Shown in pieces: positions 18,223 to 27,301 of a stretch of 63,424 bases of DNA. The notes under the pieces are model-generated. The model was not told the DNA's origin. It saw only the letters and a program-made list of their open reading frames with translations, and ran no database searches. The stretch comes from Nocardia seriolae NBRC 15557 (lineage in GTDB: Bacteria; Actinomycetota; Actinomycetes; Mycobacteriales; Mycobacteriaceae). The stretch is taken from positions 1-63,424 of the forward strand of contig NZ_BJWY01000027.1 in assembly GCF_007990715.1 (NCBI RefSeq), given 5' to 3'. Every line of letters starts with the position of its first letter. Within the stretch, counting starts at the first letter, position 1. Both the position numbers and the translations under genes were made by a program.

Positions 18223-20319
18223 GTGAGTGTTGCCGAGGCTGTGCCGAATCTGCTGATCTGCCTGCGGGAAGGTCTCGAGGCCGGACTGGTCGTCACCATC
18301 TTGCTGGCGGCCGTGCGGAGGCTGTCCACACCCGAGCGCCCGGTGTCCACGACGCCGGTCTGGCTCGGGGTGCTCGGGGCCGTTTCGGTCGCGGGCAGTT
18401 TCGCGGCCGTGCTGACCTATTCCACCGCGGTGCTGACGAGTTCGGCCCGCGCGGCGGTCGCCGGGGTGCTGAGCGTGCTGGCGGTGGCACTGGTGACCGC
18501 CATGATCTTCTGGATGCGGCGGACCGGAGCCTCGCTGTCGGGTCAGTTGCGCGGCGAGGTGGCTCGCGCCGCCGGAGTGGGCGCGGGCGTGCTCGCGGTG
18601 ACGGCGTTCCTGGCGGTCGGACGCGAGGGGCTCGAGACCACGCTGTTCGTGTGGACCGCGATCAAGGCGGCCGGATCGACCGTGGCACCGCTGGTGGGTG
18701 CGGCGCTGGGCCTGGTGCTCGCACTCGCGCTGTGCTGGTTGCTGTTCCGCCGGGCGGTGCGGCTGAACCTCGGGGTCTTCTTCAACCGGACGGCCGTGCT
18801 GCTCATCGTGATCGCCGCCGGTGTGCTCGCCTACGGCCTCGGTGACCTGCAGGAGGCGGGCTGGTTGCCGGGGGCGCGCTGGATCGCGTTCGACCTGAGC
18901 GCGCACGTCGACCCGAATTCCTGGTGGGTCTCGATCATCACCGGCGTCACCAACCTGTCGCCGAAGATGACCGTGCTCCAGGTGGTGGCGTGGATCGCCT
19001 ACCTGGCCACGGTGATTCCGCTGTTCCTGCGCGCGGGACAGCCGACCCCGGCGACCGCGCCGCAGCCCGCCGCGACCCCCGACGCGCAGCCCACGCCGGC
19101 TCCGGAGCCGGAAACCGAATCCGTGCACCCGGATTGGTGGGAGCGCCTGGCCGGTCCCCGCCCGGTCCTGGTCGGTGCGGTCCTGGTGCTGGTCCCGGTG
19201 CTCGCGGCGGCTGCCGCCAGCGCGCTGCTGCCCGCCGCCGACACCAGCGGCACCGGCAAGGTCACCGTCACCGCCGATGCCTGTGCCCCGGAGTGGACTT
19301 CGGCCCGCACCGGCACCCGGACCATTTCGGTGCACAATGCCTCCGGCAAGCCCGGCGAGATCGATCTGGTCGATGCCGACGGCGCGGTCGCCGGCGAGAT
19401 CGAGAACATCGGGCCCGGCACCACCGCCGAGCTGACCGCGACCCTGAACCCCGGCAGCTACACCATCGTCTGCCTGATGTCGGGCCGCCCGGCGCTGTCC
19501 TCGGCGCGGGTTCGGGCCACCGGCCCGCAGACCGCTGCGCCGCTGACCTTCAAGCAGGTCCGCACCAGCGAACTGCGTGGCCCGAACGATGCCTACCAGG
19601 ACCATGTGCGGCAGGCGCTGACCCGGCTCACCGCCGCGGTCGCCACGGTCGGCCGGGATCTGAAGGCGAACAATATCCCCGCAGCGCAGGCCGATTGGCT
19701 GCTCGCCCAGCAGGAGTGGGAGCGGGTCGGCGCGTCCTACAACAGCTTCGGCGATGCCGGGACCGCGGTCGACGGCCTGCCCGGCGGGCTGCCGGGCGGC
19801 GTCGAGGATCCGGACTTCACCGGATTGCACCGGCTCGAGTACGGCCTGTGGCACGGTCAGGGCCCGGATCGGCTGCTGCCGGTGGTCGACAAGCTCGGCG
19901 TCGATATCGCCGCCATCGGGGACAAGCTGACCAGCACCGAGCTCGCGGGCGATCCGGCCACCCTGCCGGTGCGCGCCCACGAGATTCTCGAAGACGCCCT
20001 GCGCGACCACTTTTCGGGCCTCGACGATCAGGGCGGCGGCGCGGCCTACCCGATGACGCTGGCCGATGTCGAAGTCACCCGCGTCATCCTCGACCGGCTC
20101 GGCCCGCTGCTGGACCAGCGCGATCCGAAGCTGCGCCCGGACCTCGCGGCCAAGCTCGACAAGCTGCGCGCCGCCCTGCTCGCGACTCAGGACAACGGCC
20201 GCTGGCGCGCGCCCGCGCAGACGCCGCCGACCGCCCGGCAGGCGGTGATCGCCGCGACCGGCGGTGCGCTGGAAGCGCTTTCCCGCGTGCCGCGGCTGCT
20301 GGAAACCCGAGCGAACTGA
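18223..20319 (+). CDS. EfeU-EfeO fusion, iron permease with periplasmic iron donor
   Basis: A 698-aa fusion protein. Residues about 1-275 are an FTR1/EfeU permease with seven membrane helices and both REGLE iron motifs (RREGLE-type LREGLEAG near 15 and GREGLETT near 135). A Pro-rich linker (about 275-310) and one further membrane helix (about 312-335) lead to a cupredoxin-like domain (about 345-425, TADACAPEW...IVCLMSG). An imelysin/EfeO M75 domain (about 440-698) follows with GLHRLEYGLW carrying the HxxE motif. EfeU and EfeO are separate in E. coli. It imports iron with EfeB encoded 24 nt downstream. Confidence 0.9.
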   Translation: MSVAEAVPNLLICLREGLEAGLVVTILLAAVRRLSTPERPVSTTPVWLGVLGAVSVAGSFAAVLTYSTAVLTSSARAAVAGVLSVLAVALVTAMIFWMRRTGASLSGQLRGEVARAAGVGAGVLAVTAFLAVGREGLETTLFVWTAIKAAGSTVAPLVGAALGLVLALALCWLLFRRAVRLNLGVFFNRTAVLLIVIAAGVLAYGLGDLQEAGWLPGARWIAFDLSAHVDPNSWWVSIITGVTNLSPKMTVLQVVAWIAYLATVIPLFLRAGQPTPATAPQPAATPDAQPTPAPEPETESVHPDWWERLAGPRPVLVGAVLVLVPVLAAAAASALLPAADTSGTGKVTVTADACAPEWTSARTGTRTISVHNASGKPGEIDLVDADGAVAGEIENIGPGTTAELTATLNPGSYTIVCLMSGRPALSSARVRATGPQTAAPLTFKQVRTSELRGPNDAYQDHVRQALTRLTAAVATVGRDLKANNIPAAQADWLLAQQEWERVGASYNSFGDAGTAVDGLPGGLPGGVEDPDFTGLHRLEYGLWHGQGPDRLLPVVDKLGVDIAAIGDKLTSTELAGDPATLPVRAHEILEDALRDHFSGLDDQGGGAAYPMTLADVEVTRVILDRLGPLLDQRDPKLRPDLAAKLDKLRAALLATQDNGRWRAPAQTPPTARQAVIAATGGALEALSRVPRLLETRAN

Positions 20320-20342
20320 CTCCGACGAAGGACACCACACCG

Positions 20343-21563
20343 ATGACTGTCAGCCGCCGCCGCTTCCTCTCCGGCGCCGCCGCGGGCGCGGCCGGAACCG
20401 CCCTGACCGCGGGCGTGCTCGCCGAGGGCGCCCGGGTCGACGCCGCCGCGGGCGGGCAGCCCACGGCCACCCGGGTTTTCCCGTTCCACGGCGAACACCA
20501 GTCGGGCATTCTGACGCCCGTTCCCGCCGAGAAGCAGAACGCCTCCTGCTTCGCCGCCTTCGACGTCACCGCGGCCGACCGGGCCGATCTCATGAAGACC
20601 CTGACCGTCCGCGCCCGCGCTCTCACTTCGGGTGGCCCGGCCCCGGATCTGGGCGTGGGTGCGCCGCCCGCCGACAGCGCGGTGCTGGGCCCCGAGATTC
20701 CCGCCGACGGGCTCACGGTCACCGTCGGGGTCGGCGCGAGCCTGTTCGATCAGCGCTTCGGCCTGGCCGACCGCAAGCCCGCGCACCTCACCCCGATGCG
20801 GACCTTCCCCGACGACTCGCCCGATCCGGTCTGGATGCACGGCGACCTGCTGGTCCAGCTGTGCGCCGACCAGCCCGACACCATCCACCACGCCATTCGC
20901 GACATCACCCGCCACACCCGAGGTGCGCTCCAATTGCGTTGGCGGATCCAGGGTTACAACTCCCCGGCGCGTCCCTCCGGCACCGGGCGGAACCTGCTGG
21001 GCTTCAAGGACGGCACCGCCAATCCGGTGGGATCGGCCGCCTCCGATCTGATCTGGGTCGATTCCACCGACGAACCGTCCTGGACCAAGGGCGGCACCTA
21101 CCAAGTGGTCCGCCTCATCCGCATGCTCGTCGAATTCTGGGACCGCGTCTCGATTGCCGAGCAGGAGAACATGTTCGGCCGCCGCCGCGAATCCGGCGCA
21201 CCCCTGGACGGCACCCGGGAATCCGACATCCCCGACTACGCCGCCGATCCCGACGCCACCGTCACCCCGGCCGACGCCCACATCCGCCTGGCCAACCCCC
21301 GCACCCCCGAAACCGACAATCAGCAGCTGCTGCGCCGGTCCTACAACTACGACCTGGGCATCGACCCGAACGGCAATATGTCGGCGGGCCACATCTTCAC
21401 CTGCTTCCAGCAGGACATCGGACGCCAGTTCGAAACCATCCAAACCCGTTTGGCCGGAGAGCCTTTGACCGACTACGTGCAGCCCTTCGGCGGCGGCTAC
21501 TTCTTCGTCGTGCCGGGCGTACGCGACGCGCAGGACTGGTACGGTCGCACCCTGCTGAGCTGA
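20343..21563 (+). CDS. efeB: EfeB, Tat-exported Dyp-type heme peroxidase
   Basis: A 406-aa dye-decolorising peroxidase of the EfeB class. A twin-arginine signal (SRRRFLSGAAAGAAG) starts at residue 4. The distal GxxDG motif is GFKDGTANP (Asp near residue 225), the proximal heme His lies in HIRLANPR (near 317), and the C-terminus has GGYFFVVPGVR. It acts outside the membrane to oxidise ferrous iron or release iron from heme for the EfeU-EfeO protein. It is co-transcribed under the IdeR-type box. Confidence 0.92.
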   Translation: MTVSRRRFLSGAAAGAAGTALTAGVLAEGARVDAAAGGQPTATRVFPFHGEHQSGILTPVPAEKQNASCFAAFDVTAADRADLMKTLTVRARALTSGGPAPDLGVGAPPADSAVLGPEIPADGLTVTVGVGASLFDQRFGLADRKPAHLTPMRTFPDDSPDPVWMHGDLLVQLCADQPDTIHHAIRDITRHTRGALQLRWRIQGYNSPARPSGTGRNLLGFKDGTANPVGSAASDLIWVDSTDEPSWTKGGTYQVVRLIRMLVEFWDRVSIAEQENMFGRRRESGAPLDGTRESDIPDYAADPDATVTPADAHIRLANPRTPETDNQQLLRRSYNYDLGIDPNGNMSAGHIFTCFQQDIGRQFETIQTRLAGEPLTDYVQPFGGGYFFVVPGVRDAQDWYGRTLLS

Positions 21564-21570
21564 CGCGCGC

Positions 21571-22225
21571 TCACGCGGACTTCGCCGCGAGGAGGTAGCC
21601 GGAGAACCAGGTGGGGAAGGCGCGGCGCAGCGTACTCGGTCCGGTGAGCGTGATCAGGTCAGCGCGCAGCAGGTGGGACCAGCCGACCTCACCGAGCCAA
21701 TACCGGGTCAGCGCATCGAGATCCGCTTCGATGCGCAGCGCCACCGGATGCCCGCCGTCCTCGTCGCAGACCGTGACATCGGGTCGCCTGGCCAGCAGGT
21801 AATAGGGCCGCGGCCCGTGCTCGGGGAACCGGAACTCGACGAGAGTCGGTGCGGCGGGCAGATTTTCGGGCACGATGCGCCGGTGCAGATCCCACAGCAG
21901 CGCGTCCGGATCCAGATGCTCGGGCAGCAAGCCGCGCGGATCCCAGCGTGCGGCCCACCCCGCCGAGTTCCTTCAGCAGTGGAGTCAGCGCGAGTCCCGC
22001 CTCGGTGAGCAGGTACCCGTCCCCGTCGCGGGCGATCACCCCGGCGCGCTCGAGCTCCTTCAAACGCGTCGACAGCATGGTCTTGGAGATGCGTGGGATC
22101 CCCCGGCGGATATCGCCGAACCGGCGCTCGCCGAGCAGCAACTCCCGCACGATCAACAGACTCCACCGTTCCCCGAGCACCTCGAGCGCCCGCGCGATGG
22201 AGCAGAACTGCCCGTATCCGCTCAT
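21571..22225 (-). pseudogene. Frameshifted HxlR-family regulator with C-terminal sterol-carrier-like domain
   Basis: The N-terminal frame (from ATG 22225) is a good HxlR winged helix: RALEVLGERWSLLIVRELL, SKTMLSTRLKELERAGVI. The C-terminal frame gives WAARWDPRGLLPEHLDPDAL and continues to a normal end at 21571. The two are joined by a run of four C at 21958-21961, where three would restore a 217-aa protein. Both halves are well conserved, so the break is recent or a sequencing error. It is divergent from a PaaI-type thioesterase gene and shares with it a palindromic operator. Confidence 0.8.
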
Positions 22226-22231
22226 GGGCCG

Positions 22232-22252
22232 ATGGTACGGAATCCGTACCAT
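22232..22252. promoter_or_regulatory. Perfect palindromic operator for HxlR regulator
   Basis: Ten-base arms (ATGGTACGGA and its exact complement) flank one central base. GTAC-containing palindromes are known for HxlR regulators such as YodB and HypR. It lies 7 bp from the regulator's ATG and 33 bp from the thioesterase start, so it should control both. Confidence 0.7.
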
Positions 22253-22284
22253 GCGGTCCGCTTGCGGTCACTACCGTCGGTGCG

Positions 22285-22731
22285 GTGAACAGCGAAAACC
22301 CCGAAACCGGCCTGGACTTCTTGCGTTCGATCATCGACGGCCGCCGCCCGCAGCCGCCGATCTCGGCCACCCTCGGCTTCGAACTGGTCGCGGCCGAAAC
22401 CGGATCGGCCGTCTTCGAGGGCGAAACCTCCGAGCGCCTCTACAACCCGATGGGCAGTGTGCACGGCGGCTACCTGGCGACCCTGCTGGACTCCGCGCTC
22501 GGCTCGGCCGTCTGCACCCGCCTGCCCGCTGGGAGCGGCTACACCACCGCCCAGTTGAACGTGAACCTGCTGCGCCCGGTCTACGCCCACACCGGAAAGC
22601 TGCGCGCCACCGGCCGGGCCGTCCACGTCGGCCGCACCCTGGCCACCGCGGAAGCCCAGCTCATCGGTATCGAGGACGGCAAGCTCTACGCGCACGCCAC
22701 CACCACGTGCGCGATCTTCGCAGCGCGGTAG
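22285..22731 (+). CDS. PaaI-family acyl-CoA thioesterase
   Basis: A 148-aa hotdog thioesterase. The catalytic segment is NPMGSVHGGYLATLLD (about residues 52-67), followed by the strand TAQLNVNLLRPV and the RTLATAEA strand. Such enzymes hydrolyse aromatic or phenylacetyl-type CoA thioesters. Start GTG 22285 follows the palindrome at 22232. It is convergent with, and ends 3 nt from, the second Baeyer-Villiger gene. Confidence 0.85.
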   Translation: MNSENPETGLDFLRSIIDGRRPQPPISATLGFELVAAETGSAVFEGETSERLYNPMGSVHGGYLATLLDSALGSAVCTRLPAGSGYTTAQLNVNLLRPVYAHTGKLRATGRAVHVGRTLATAEAQLIGIEDGKLYAHATTTCAIFAAR

Positions 22732-22734
22732 GGC

Positions 22735-24201
22735 TCAGCGGGTCCGCAGGTGGAAGTCGGCCGGATCGGGTTCGGCGAGCATGGATTCCATGGTGGCGCG
22801 GTCGAAGGGGAGCAGGTCGATGCTGCCGCCCTCGGTGAAGTACCAGGAGTTGCAGCCGGTGTTCCACACCGTGGGGCCCATGGCCGCGGCGACCTCGGAC
22901 TCGAAGCGGTCGGCGGCCTCCTCGGTGACCTCGACGGTGTCGAATTCGCCTGCGCTCCAACGCTGGATCCAGCGCGTGATGTAGCGGCCGGTGACCTCGG
23001 CGGCGTGGTGCAGGGGAATGGATCCGGTCGGGGAGTGCGGGCCCAGCACCGTGAAGAAGTTGGGGAAACCCGGGATCGCGGTCATGCGGTAGGCGCGCGG
23101 GCCCTTGGCCCAGGCGTCGTCGATCGAAATGCCTTCGCGGCCGGTCAGATTCATCGGGCGCATGTAGTCGTGGGCCCGGAAACCGGTGGCCAGCACGATC
23201 AGGTCGACCTCGTGGTGGCGGCCGTCGGCGGTCCGGATGCCGGTCGGGGTCACCGCGTCGATGGCCGTGGTGACCAGCTCGGCATTGCGGGCGCGCAGGG
23301 CGCGGTAGTAGCTGCCGGACAGCACCTGGCGCTTGCACAGCGGCTCGTAGTCCGGCGTGAGTTGTTCGCGCAGTTCGGGTTTCAGGATCTGCGCGCGCAG
23401 GCTCAGCCGGGCGTACTCCTGCACCGCCCGCCGCCGCCAGCTCGGACGGGTGACCACATCGGTGAACAGCTTGGCCCCGGCCATACCGGCTTGGTAGAGC
23501 GCGCGATTCACCTGCGGCAGCCGGTTCAGCACCGCGCCCACGAGCGCGGGCTGCGGGATCTGCATCGGGGCCCAGATCACCCATTGCGGGCTGCGCACGA
23601 AGTGGGTGATCCGTTCGGCGTCGGGTTGCAGCGCCGAAACCACCTGCACCCCAGTTGATCCCGTGCCGATGACGGCGATCCGACGGCCATCGGTCGGGAC
23701 GGTGTCGTCCCAGCGCGCGGTGTGCAGCACCTCACCGGTGAACTCGCCGAGCCCGGGAATGTCGGGCACTGCCGGGTGATGCAGCACGCCGGTAGCCGCG
23801 ATCACGAAGTCGGCCTCGTAGCGGGTCCCGTCGGCGGTCTCGACCTGCCACTCGGACCCGGTGAACGTCGTCGCCACCACCTCGGAATTCAGCCGCACGT
23901 GCGACCGCAGCCCGTACTGCTCGGCGACATCGGCCAGGTACCGCTGGATCTCCGGCCCGGGCGCGAAGATGTGCGACCAGTCCGGCTTGGGTGCGAAGCC
24001 GAACTGATACAGCTGAGAGGGAACGTCGCAGGTCAGCCCGGGATAGTGATTCCAATGCCACACCCCGCCCACATCGGAGCCCTTCTCCAGGATCACGAAG
24101 TCGCCGAACCCCTTGCGCTGCAAGGTGATAGCGCTCGCGATGCCGGACACCCCGGCCCCGATGATCACGATCCGAGGCTGCCGCGGCGCGCCCATCCCCA
24201 A
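22735..24201 (-). CDS. Baeyer-Villiger FAD monooxygenase 2
   Basis: A 488-aa type I flavin monooxygenase. GAGVSGIA binds FAD near residues 16-23, GGVWHWNHYPGLTCDVP is the family signature, the BVMO fingerprint reads FTGEVLHTARWD, and GTGSTGVQV is the NADPH Rossmann motif. It is clearly homologous to the BVMO at 4502, with an N-terminus that could begin at ATG 24201 or 24195. It would be expected to oxidise ketones. A broken LysR gene lies 106 bp upstream on the same strand, perhaps its former regulator. Confidence 0.85.
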   Translation of the reverse strand: MGMGAPRQPRIVIIGAGVSGIASAITLQRKGFGDFVILEKGSDVGGVWHWNHYPGLTCDVPSQLYQFGFAPKPDWSHIFAPGPEIQRYLADVAEQYGLRSHVRLNSEVVATTFTGSEWQVETADGTRYEADFVIAATGVLHHPAVPDIPGLGEFTGEVLHTARWDDTVPTDGRRIAVIGTGSTGVQVVSALQPDAERITHFVRSPQWVIWAPMQIPQPALVGAVLNRLPQVNRALYQAGMAGAKLFTDVVTRPSWRRRAVQEYARLSLRAQILKPELREQLTPDYEPLCKRQVLSGSYYRALRARNAELVTTAIDAVTPTGIRTADGRHHEVDLIVLATGFRAHDYMRPMNLTGREGISIDDAWAKGPRAYRMTAIPGFPNFFTVLGPHSPTGSIPLHHAAEVTGRYITRWIQRWSAGEFDTVEVTEEAADRFESEVAAAMGPTVWNTGCNSWYFTEGGSIDLLPFDRATMESMLAEPDPADFHLRTR

Positions 24202-24307
24202 CCTCCTTGTTGAATACCCGCAGAACTCGAATACTGACGGTATTTGGATGGGGGTGATGTGTCAACCGGCTCGGGCGAGTGCGGGGGTCGGGGCGCGAGT
24301 CGGGCGA

Positions 24308-24974
24308 TCAGAGGTGGGGCGGCACGGTGCAGTCGGCGAAGTCCGGTTTCTCCAGCAGTGCGATCAGGTCCGGGTGGGTGTCTCGAACGGATCGAGCGAC
24401 CTCGACGAAGGAACGGACCAGCGCCGACTCGCGTGCGGTGCGCCAGCCGACCGCCACCTCGTTGGGCGGGGCGTCGACGATCGGCAGCAGCCGCACGCCC
24501 GGGAACGGGATCCAGCGCGCGCGGGCCACGGTGAGCACGATGCCGACCCCGGACCCTGTGTAACTCCTCGAGTAGCGAGTTCGACCGCGACACCACCGGG
24601 GCCGGGGCGCTGTCGCGGTAGTCGTCGTGCTCCCAGAAGGCATTCCACAACGGATCGGTGGTGGTGGCCCCGAGCGGCGGGTCGGCGAGAAGTTCGTGGG
24701 CGAAGACCTCGGTGCGGGCGGCCAGCCGATGACCGGATGGCGCCATCGCCATCAGGGGTTCGGCGAACAGCGTCTCGAAGTGGATGCCGTCGTCGAGGAA
24801 GGGGCGGCGGGCGAAGGCCACGTCCACCGCGCCCGTGGACAGTCCGGCCGACGGGACCTCATAGGTGGAATGGCGCAGTTCCACGGTGATTCCGGGGTGG
24901 TGCTGGCGGAAGGTCGACAGGATGGGCTCGGTGAGGGTCGGGGCCGCGCCCTCCAGCGCGCCCAACCGTCCCAT
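24308..24974 (-). pseudogene. LysR-type regulator remnant
   Basis: Only the effector-binding half of a LysR regulator survives. It starts at MGRLGALEGAAPTLTEPILSTF and runs through VELRHSTYEVPSAGLSTGAVDVAF. The frame is lost after SNSLLEEL near the C4 run at 24547-24550 and resumes as GVGIVLTVARARW to the end PDFADCTVPPHL. The N-terminal helix-turn-helix (about 90 residues) is absent upstream, so this is a genuine truncation as well as a frameshift. Confidence 0.8.
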
Positions 24975-25082
24975 TGATTGACAAATGAATGTTGTGAACC
25001 GTTCGGGAACGATGATTTCTCTTCGACTTCCCGGTGCAATAGCGTTTTTCAGGGCATTTCACTCCCGGACGAACAGGAACCG

Positions 25083-25265
25083 ATGACCGACTGGAACGCC
25101 CTGGTGAGCTCGCTGCACACGCTGCAATACGGGGCCGCCGAGCGCCTCGGCGAGCGGTCGCTGGCCCTGCCGCCCAACCCGCCCGCCGCCCCGGCCGCGA
25201 TCTCCTACGCGCTGGACGAGGAGATCGCGGACCGCAGTGGCTCGGGCCGACAATTTCGCGCGTAG
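25083..25265 (+). CDS. Hypothetical 60-aa protein
   Basis: Starts at ATG 25083 (MTDWNALVSSLHTLQYGAAERLGERS) and contains a Pro/Ala-rich middle and a charged end. It is preceded by a GGAACCG-type weak ribosome site and followed by a strong terminator 60 nt later. It could be a small gene or the 5' remnant of a longer one. The family is not recognised. Confidence 0.35.
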   Translation: MTDWNALVSSLHTLQYGAAERLGERSLALPPNPPAAPAAISYALDEEIADRSGSGRQFRA

Positions 25266-25325
25266 CGCGGCGATGGTGCCTGATCCAGTCCGATCATTGC
25301 CCGAGGTGCATGGGCAGCTGAGCAG

Positions 25326-25358
25326 AGGGCCCGGAACCGTTCGGTTCCGGGCCCTTTT
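25326..25358. terminator. Strong intrinsic terminator
   Basis: A 14-bp perfect stem (AGGGCCCGGAACCG and complement, 2-nt loop) ends in TTTT on the plus strand. It lies between the small plus-strand frame at 25083 and the tiny minus-strand gene at 25370 and may serve both. Confidence 0.85.
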
Positions 25359-25369
25359 CGTATGGCGGC

Positions 25370-25456
25370 CTACTTGTGGCCGGCGGAGCCGCTGAAGATC
25401 TTCTTGATCAGCTCCGAAACGAGCGCGTCCACAACGAGATTGGCCAGGAAGCCCAT
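25370..25456 (-). CDS. 28-aa amphipathic peptide
   Basis: ATG 25456 follows a very strong GGAGAAGGA ribosome site. The product starts MGFLANLVVDALVSELIKK and ends SGSAGHK: a single amphipathic helix with basic and Gly/His tail, no signal peptide, ending at a strong terminator 12 nt downstream. Its start resembles the peptide at 44844 (MAILGVIVDLIGK): M-x-x-L-x-x-[VI]-V-D. Small helical peptides of this kind include corynebacterial PorA/PorH porins, type I toxins and phenol-soluble-modulin-like peptides. Which applies is unknown. Confidence 0.6.
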   Translation of the reverse strand: MGFLANLVVDALVSELIKKIFSGSAGHK

Positions 25457-25591
25457 TATCGTCCTTCTCCTCCGGGTGTTTCGAATGAGCTTTCGCTCGG
25501 CTGGTCAAGCATCTGAAATGTGGTGTTTTACCAAACTCTCGCGGGCTATCGGCAATTTCGCAGCAGCCCTGCAAGATGTCGTGCGTGCCGG

Positions 25592-27067
25592 TCAGGCGGT
25601 CAGCACCGTGTGAATTCGATTGTCGGGGTCGATGCTTCGGCGCAGAGCCGAAAGGCGCGGGTAGTTGTGGGCGTAGTAGCGGGCCAGCGCGTCGCCCGGT
25701 TCCAGGTAGTTGATGTACGCGCCCGCCGAGACCGGTGCGCAGAACCGGTGCGCCGCCGTGACCCAGGACAGCGCGGTGTCGTGCGGAATCGGTTGGTAGG
25801 CACCCCATTCCACCAGGGCGGCGTGGGCGCGCCACGGGAAGGCGGTGTCCTCGGGGCCGGTGTCGCGGATCGCGCCGTCGAGCGTGTTGAGCTGCACCCA
25901 GCCGGTGCCGCCCACCTTGGAGAAGGCGGTCAGGGCCGCGACGATGCGATCGATCACCTCGTCGGTGAGCTCGGCGACGATGTCGGAGCCATTGGTGAAG
26001 CTCGCGCGCGGGGTGGTCGGGCCGCCGCCGGCCAGGGTGGTGACGGTGTCCAGGTGGCCGAGGGTCCAGCTGTCGAGGGTCAGCGGTGCCACGCCGATCG
26101 CGTCGGTGAGCTCGGCGGAAGCCGCGTCGCCCGCACCCGCCGGGCAGATCAGCTGCATCCAGCAGTCCAGATTGCCGTCGCCGTCGGCGTCCACGCTGAC
26201 ATCGGCCCAGCGGTCGCGATCGGCCTCCGCCAGCCAGTCCGACCAGCCCGCGATGACCCGCGCCGCGCTCGTGCCGGGAAAGGTCAGGCGCACCACGCCT
26301 TTCGGGGTCGACGCGCAGGGCTCGAAGGTGAGGGAGGTGACCACGCCGAACAGCGGGCCGCCGCCCCGGATCGCCCAGAACAGCTCGGGCGCGTCGGTCG
26401 GGGACACCTCGGTGATGGTGCCGTCGGGCAGCACCAGCGTCGCGGCCGTGAGCCGATCGCAGGTGAGGCCGTGGGCGCGGGATTCGAAGCCCAGGCCGCC
26501 GCCGAGGGTGAGTCCGGAGATGCCGACATCCGGGCACATGCCGGTCGGAATGGTCAGCCCGAACCGGTCCAGCTCGCGGTACACCTCGTAGAGGGTGTGG
26601 CCCGGGCCCACGATCGCCGCTCCCGCGGTGACATTCACACCGGTCAGCGCGCGGACATCGATGATCAGCGCACCGGTCGCCGCCGACACCCCGGCGTAGG
26701 AGTGCCCGCCCGAGCGCGCGGCCACGGGCAGCCGGTACTCGGCGGCGAAGCCCATGGCGGCCACCACATCGTCGATATCGGCGACCTGCACCACGGCCGC
26801 GGGCGCCGCGCCGTCGAAGCGGGTGTTGAAAACCTGTTTGGCCGCCCCGTAATCGGCGTCGTCGGCGCAGACCACCCGGCCGCGGATCCAGCGCCGCAGT
26901 GCGCTCCAATTCGGCTTCGCCCCGGCCGGGGCCGAGGAGACCGAGACCAGTCCGGTGTCGGCGATGCCGTCGAATCCCCACAGCGAAGCGGCGATGCCCA
27001 GCGCGCCGTACAGGAATGTGCCGCGCGAGAAGTGACTCTCGGCCGGACCGGTCCTCGCTCCGCGCAT
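25592..27067 (-). CDS. BBE-type bicovalent flavin oxidase
   Basis: A 491-aa FAD-linked oxidase of the berberine-bridge-enzyme/PCMH fold. The FAD domain includes RSGGHSYAG, whose His is the 8-alpha attachment site, and GMCPDVGISG, where Cys is at the position used for the second (6-S-cysteinyl) bond. The C-terminal BBE motif is NYLEPGDALARYYAHNYPRL, placing Asn-Tyr near the end. A hydrophobic N-terminus (GTFLYGALGIAAS) suggests export. ATG 27067 is used because upstream sequence is Arg-rich. Relatives oxidise sugars, antibiotics and terpenoid or polyketide alcohols. It borders the terpenoid-like cluster. Confidence 0.85.
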   Translation of the reverse strand: MRGARTGPAESHFSRGTFLYGALGIAASLWGFDGIADTGLVSVSSAPAGAKPNWSALRRWIRGRVVCADDADYGAAKQVFNTRFDGAAPAAVVQVADIDDVVAAMGFAAEYRLPVAARSGGHSYAGVSAATGALIIDVRALTGVNVTAGAAIVGPGHTLYEVYRELDRFGLTIPTGMCPDVGISGLTLGGGLGFESRAHGLTCDRLTAATLVLPDGTITEVSPTDAPELFWAIRGGGPLFGVVTSLTFEPCASTPKGVVRLTFPGTSAARVIAGWSDWLAEADRDRWADVSVDADGDGNLDCWMQLICPAGAGDAASAELTDAIGVAPLTLDSWTLGHLDTVTTLAGGGPTTPRASFTNGSDIVAELTDEVIDRIVAALTAFSKVGGTGWVQLNTLDGAIRDTGPEDTAFPWRAHAALVEWGAYQPIPHDTALSWVTAAHRFCAPVSAGAYINYLEPGDALARYYAHNYPRLSALRRSIDPDNRIHTVLTA

Positions 27068-27100
27068 GCGCCCTCCGGGCTGGTGTGCTCGCTGGAAAAA

Positions 27101-27126
27101 CCATGTCGGGCAATCCATGTCGGGCA
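27101..27126. repeat. Two 12-bp direct repeats upstream of the flavin oxidase
   Basis: CCATGTCGGGCA occurs at 27101-27112 and again at 27115-27126. The pair sits 34-59 bp before the oxidase start, so it could be a direct-repeat operator. Confidence 0.4.
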
Positions 27127-27301
27127 GGCGGATGCGCGCCCGCCCGGGACGCCGACCCAATTGTGCCGACGAGCCGCGGCCACGACAGGGCTTCGAGCGG
27201 GCCGGGGGCAATTCACAGGCAACCGTGATCGAATACCCGGCGAGTCGCCCGCGCGTCGCGAGTGTCAGGAATCGATCACCGATCTCCGGGCGATTCGGTC
27301 T

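Noticed and set aside
18094..20340. A 748-codon minus-strand frame across the iron-uptake operon, and a 784-codon one at 45422-47776
   Set aside because: Both are low-complexity Arg/Gly/His/Gln sequence opposite clear genes, with no recognisable fold.
24934..25082. A missing helix-turn-helix for the LysR remnant just upstream in another frame
   Set aside because: None of the three minus-strand frames reads like a LysR DNA-binding domain, so the N-terminus is genuinely absent.
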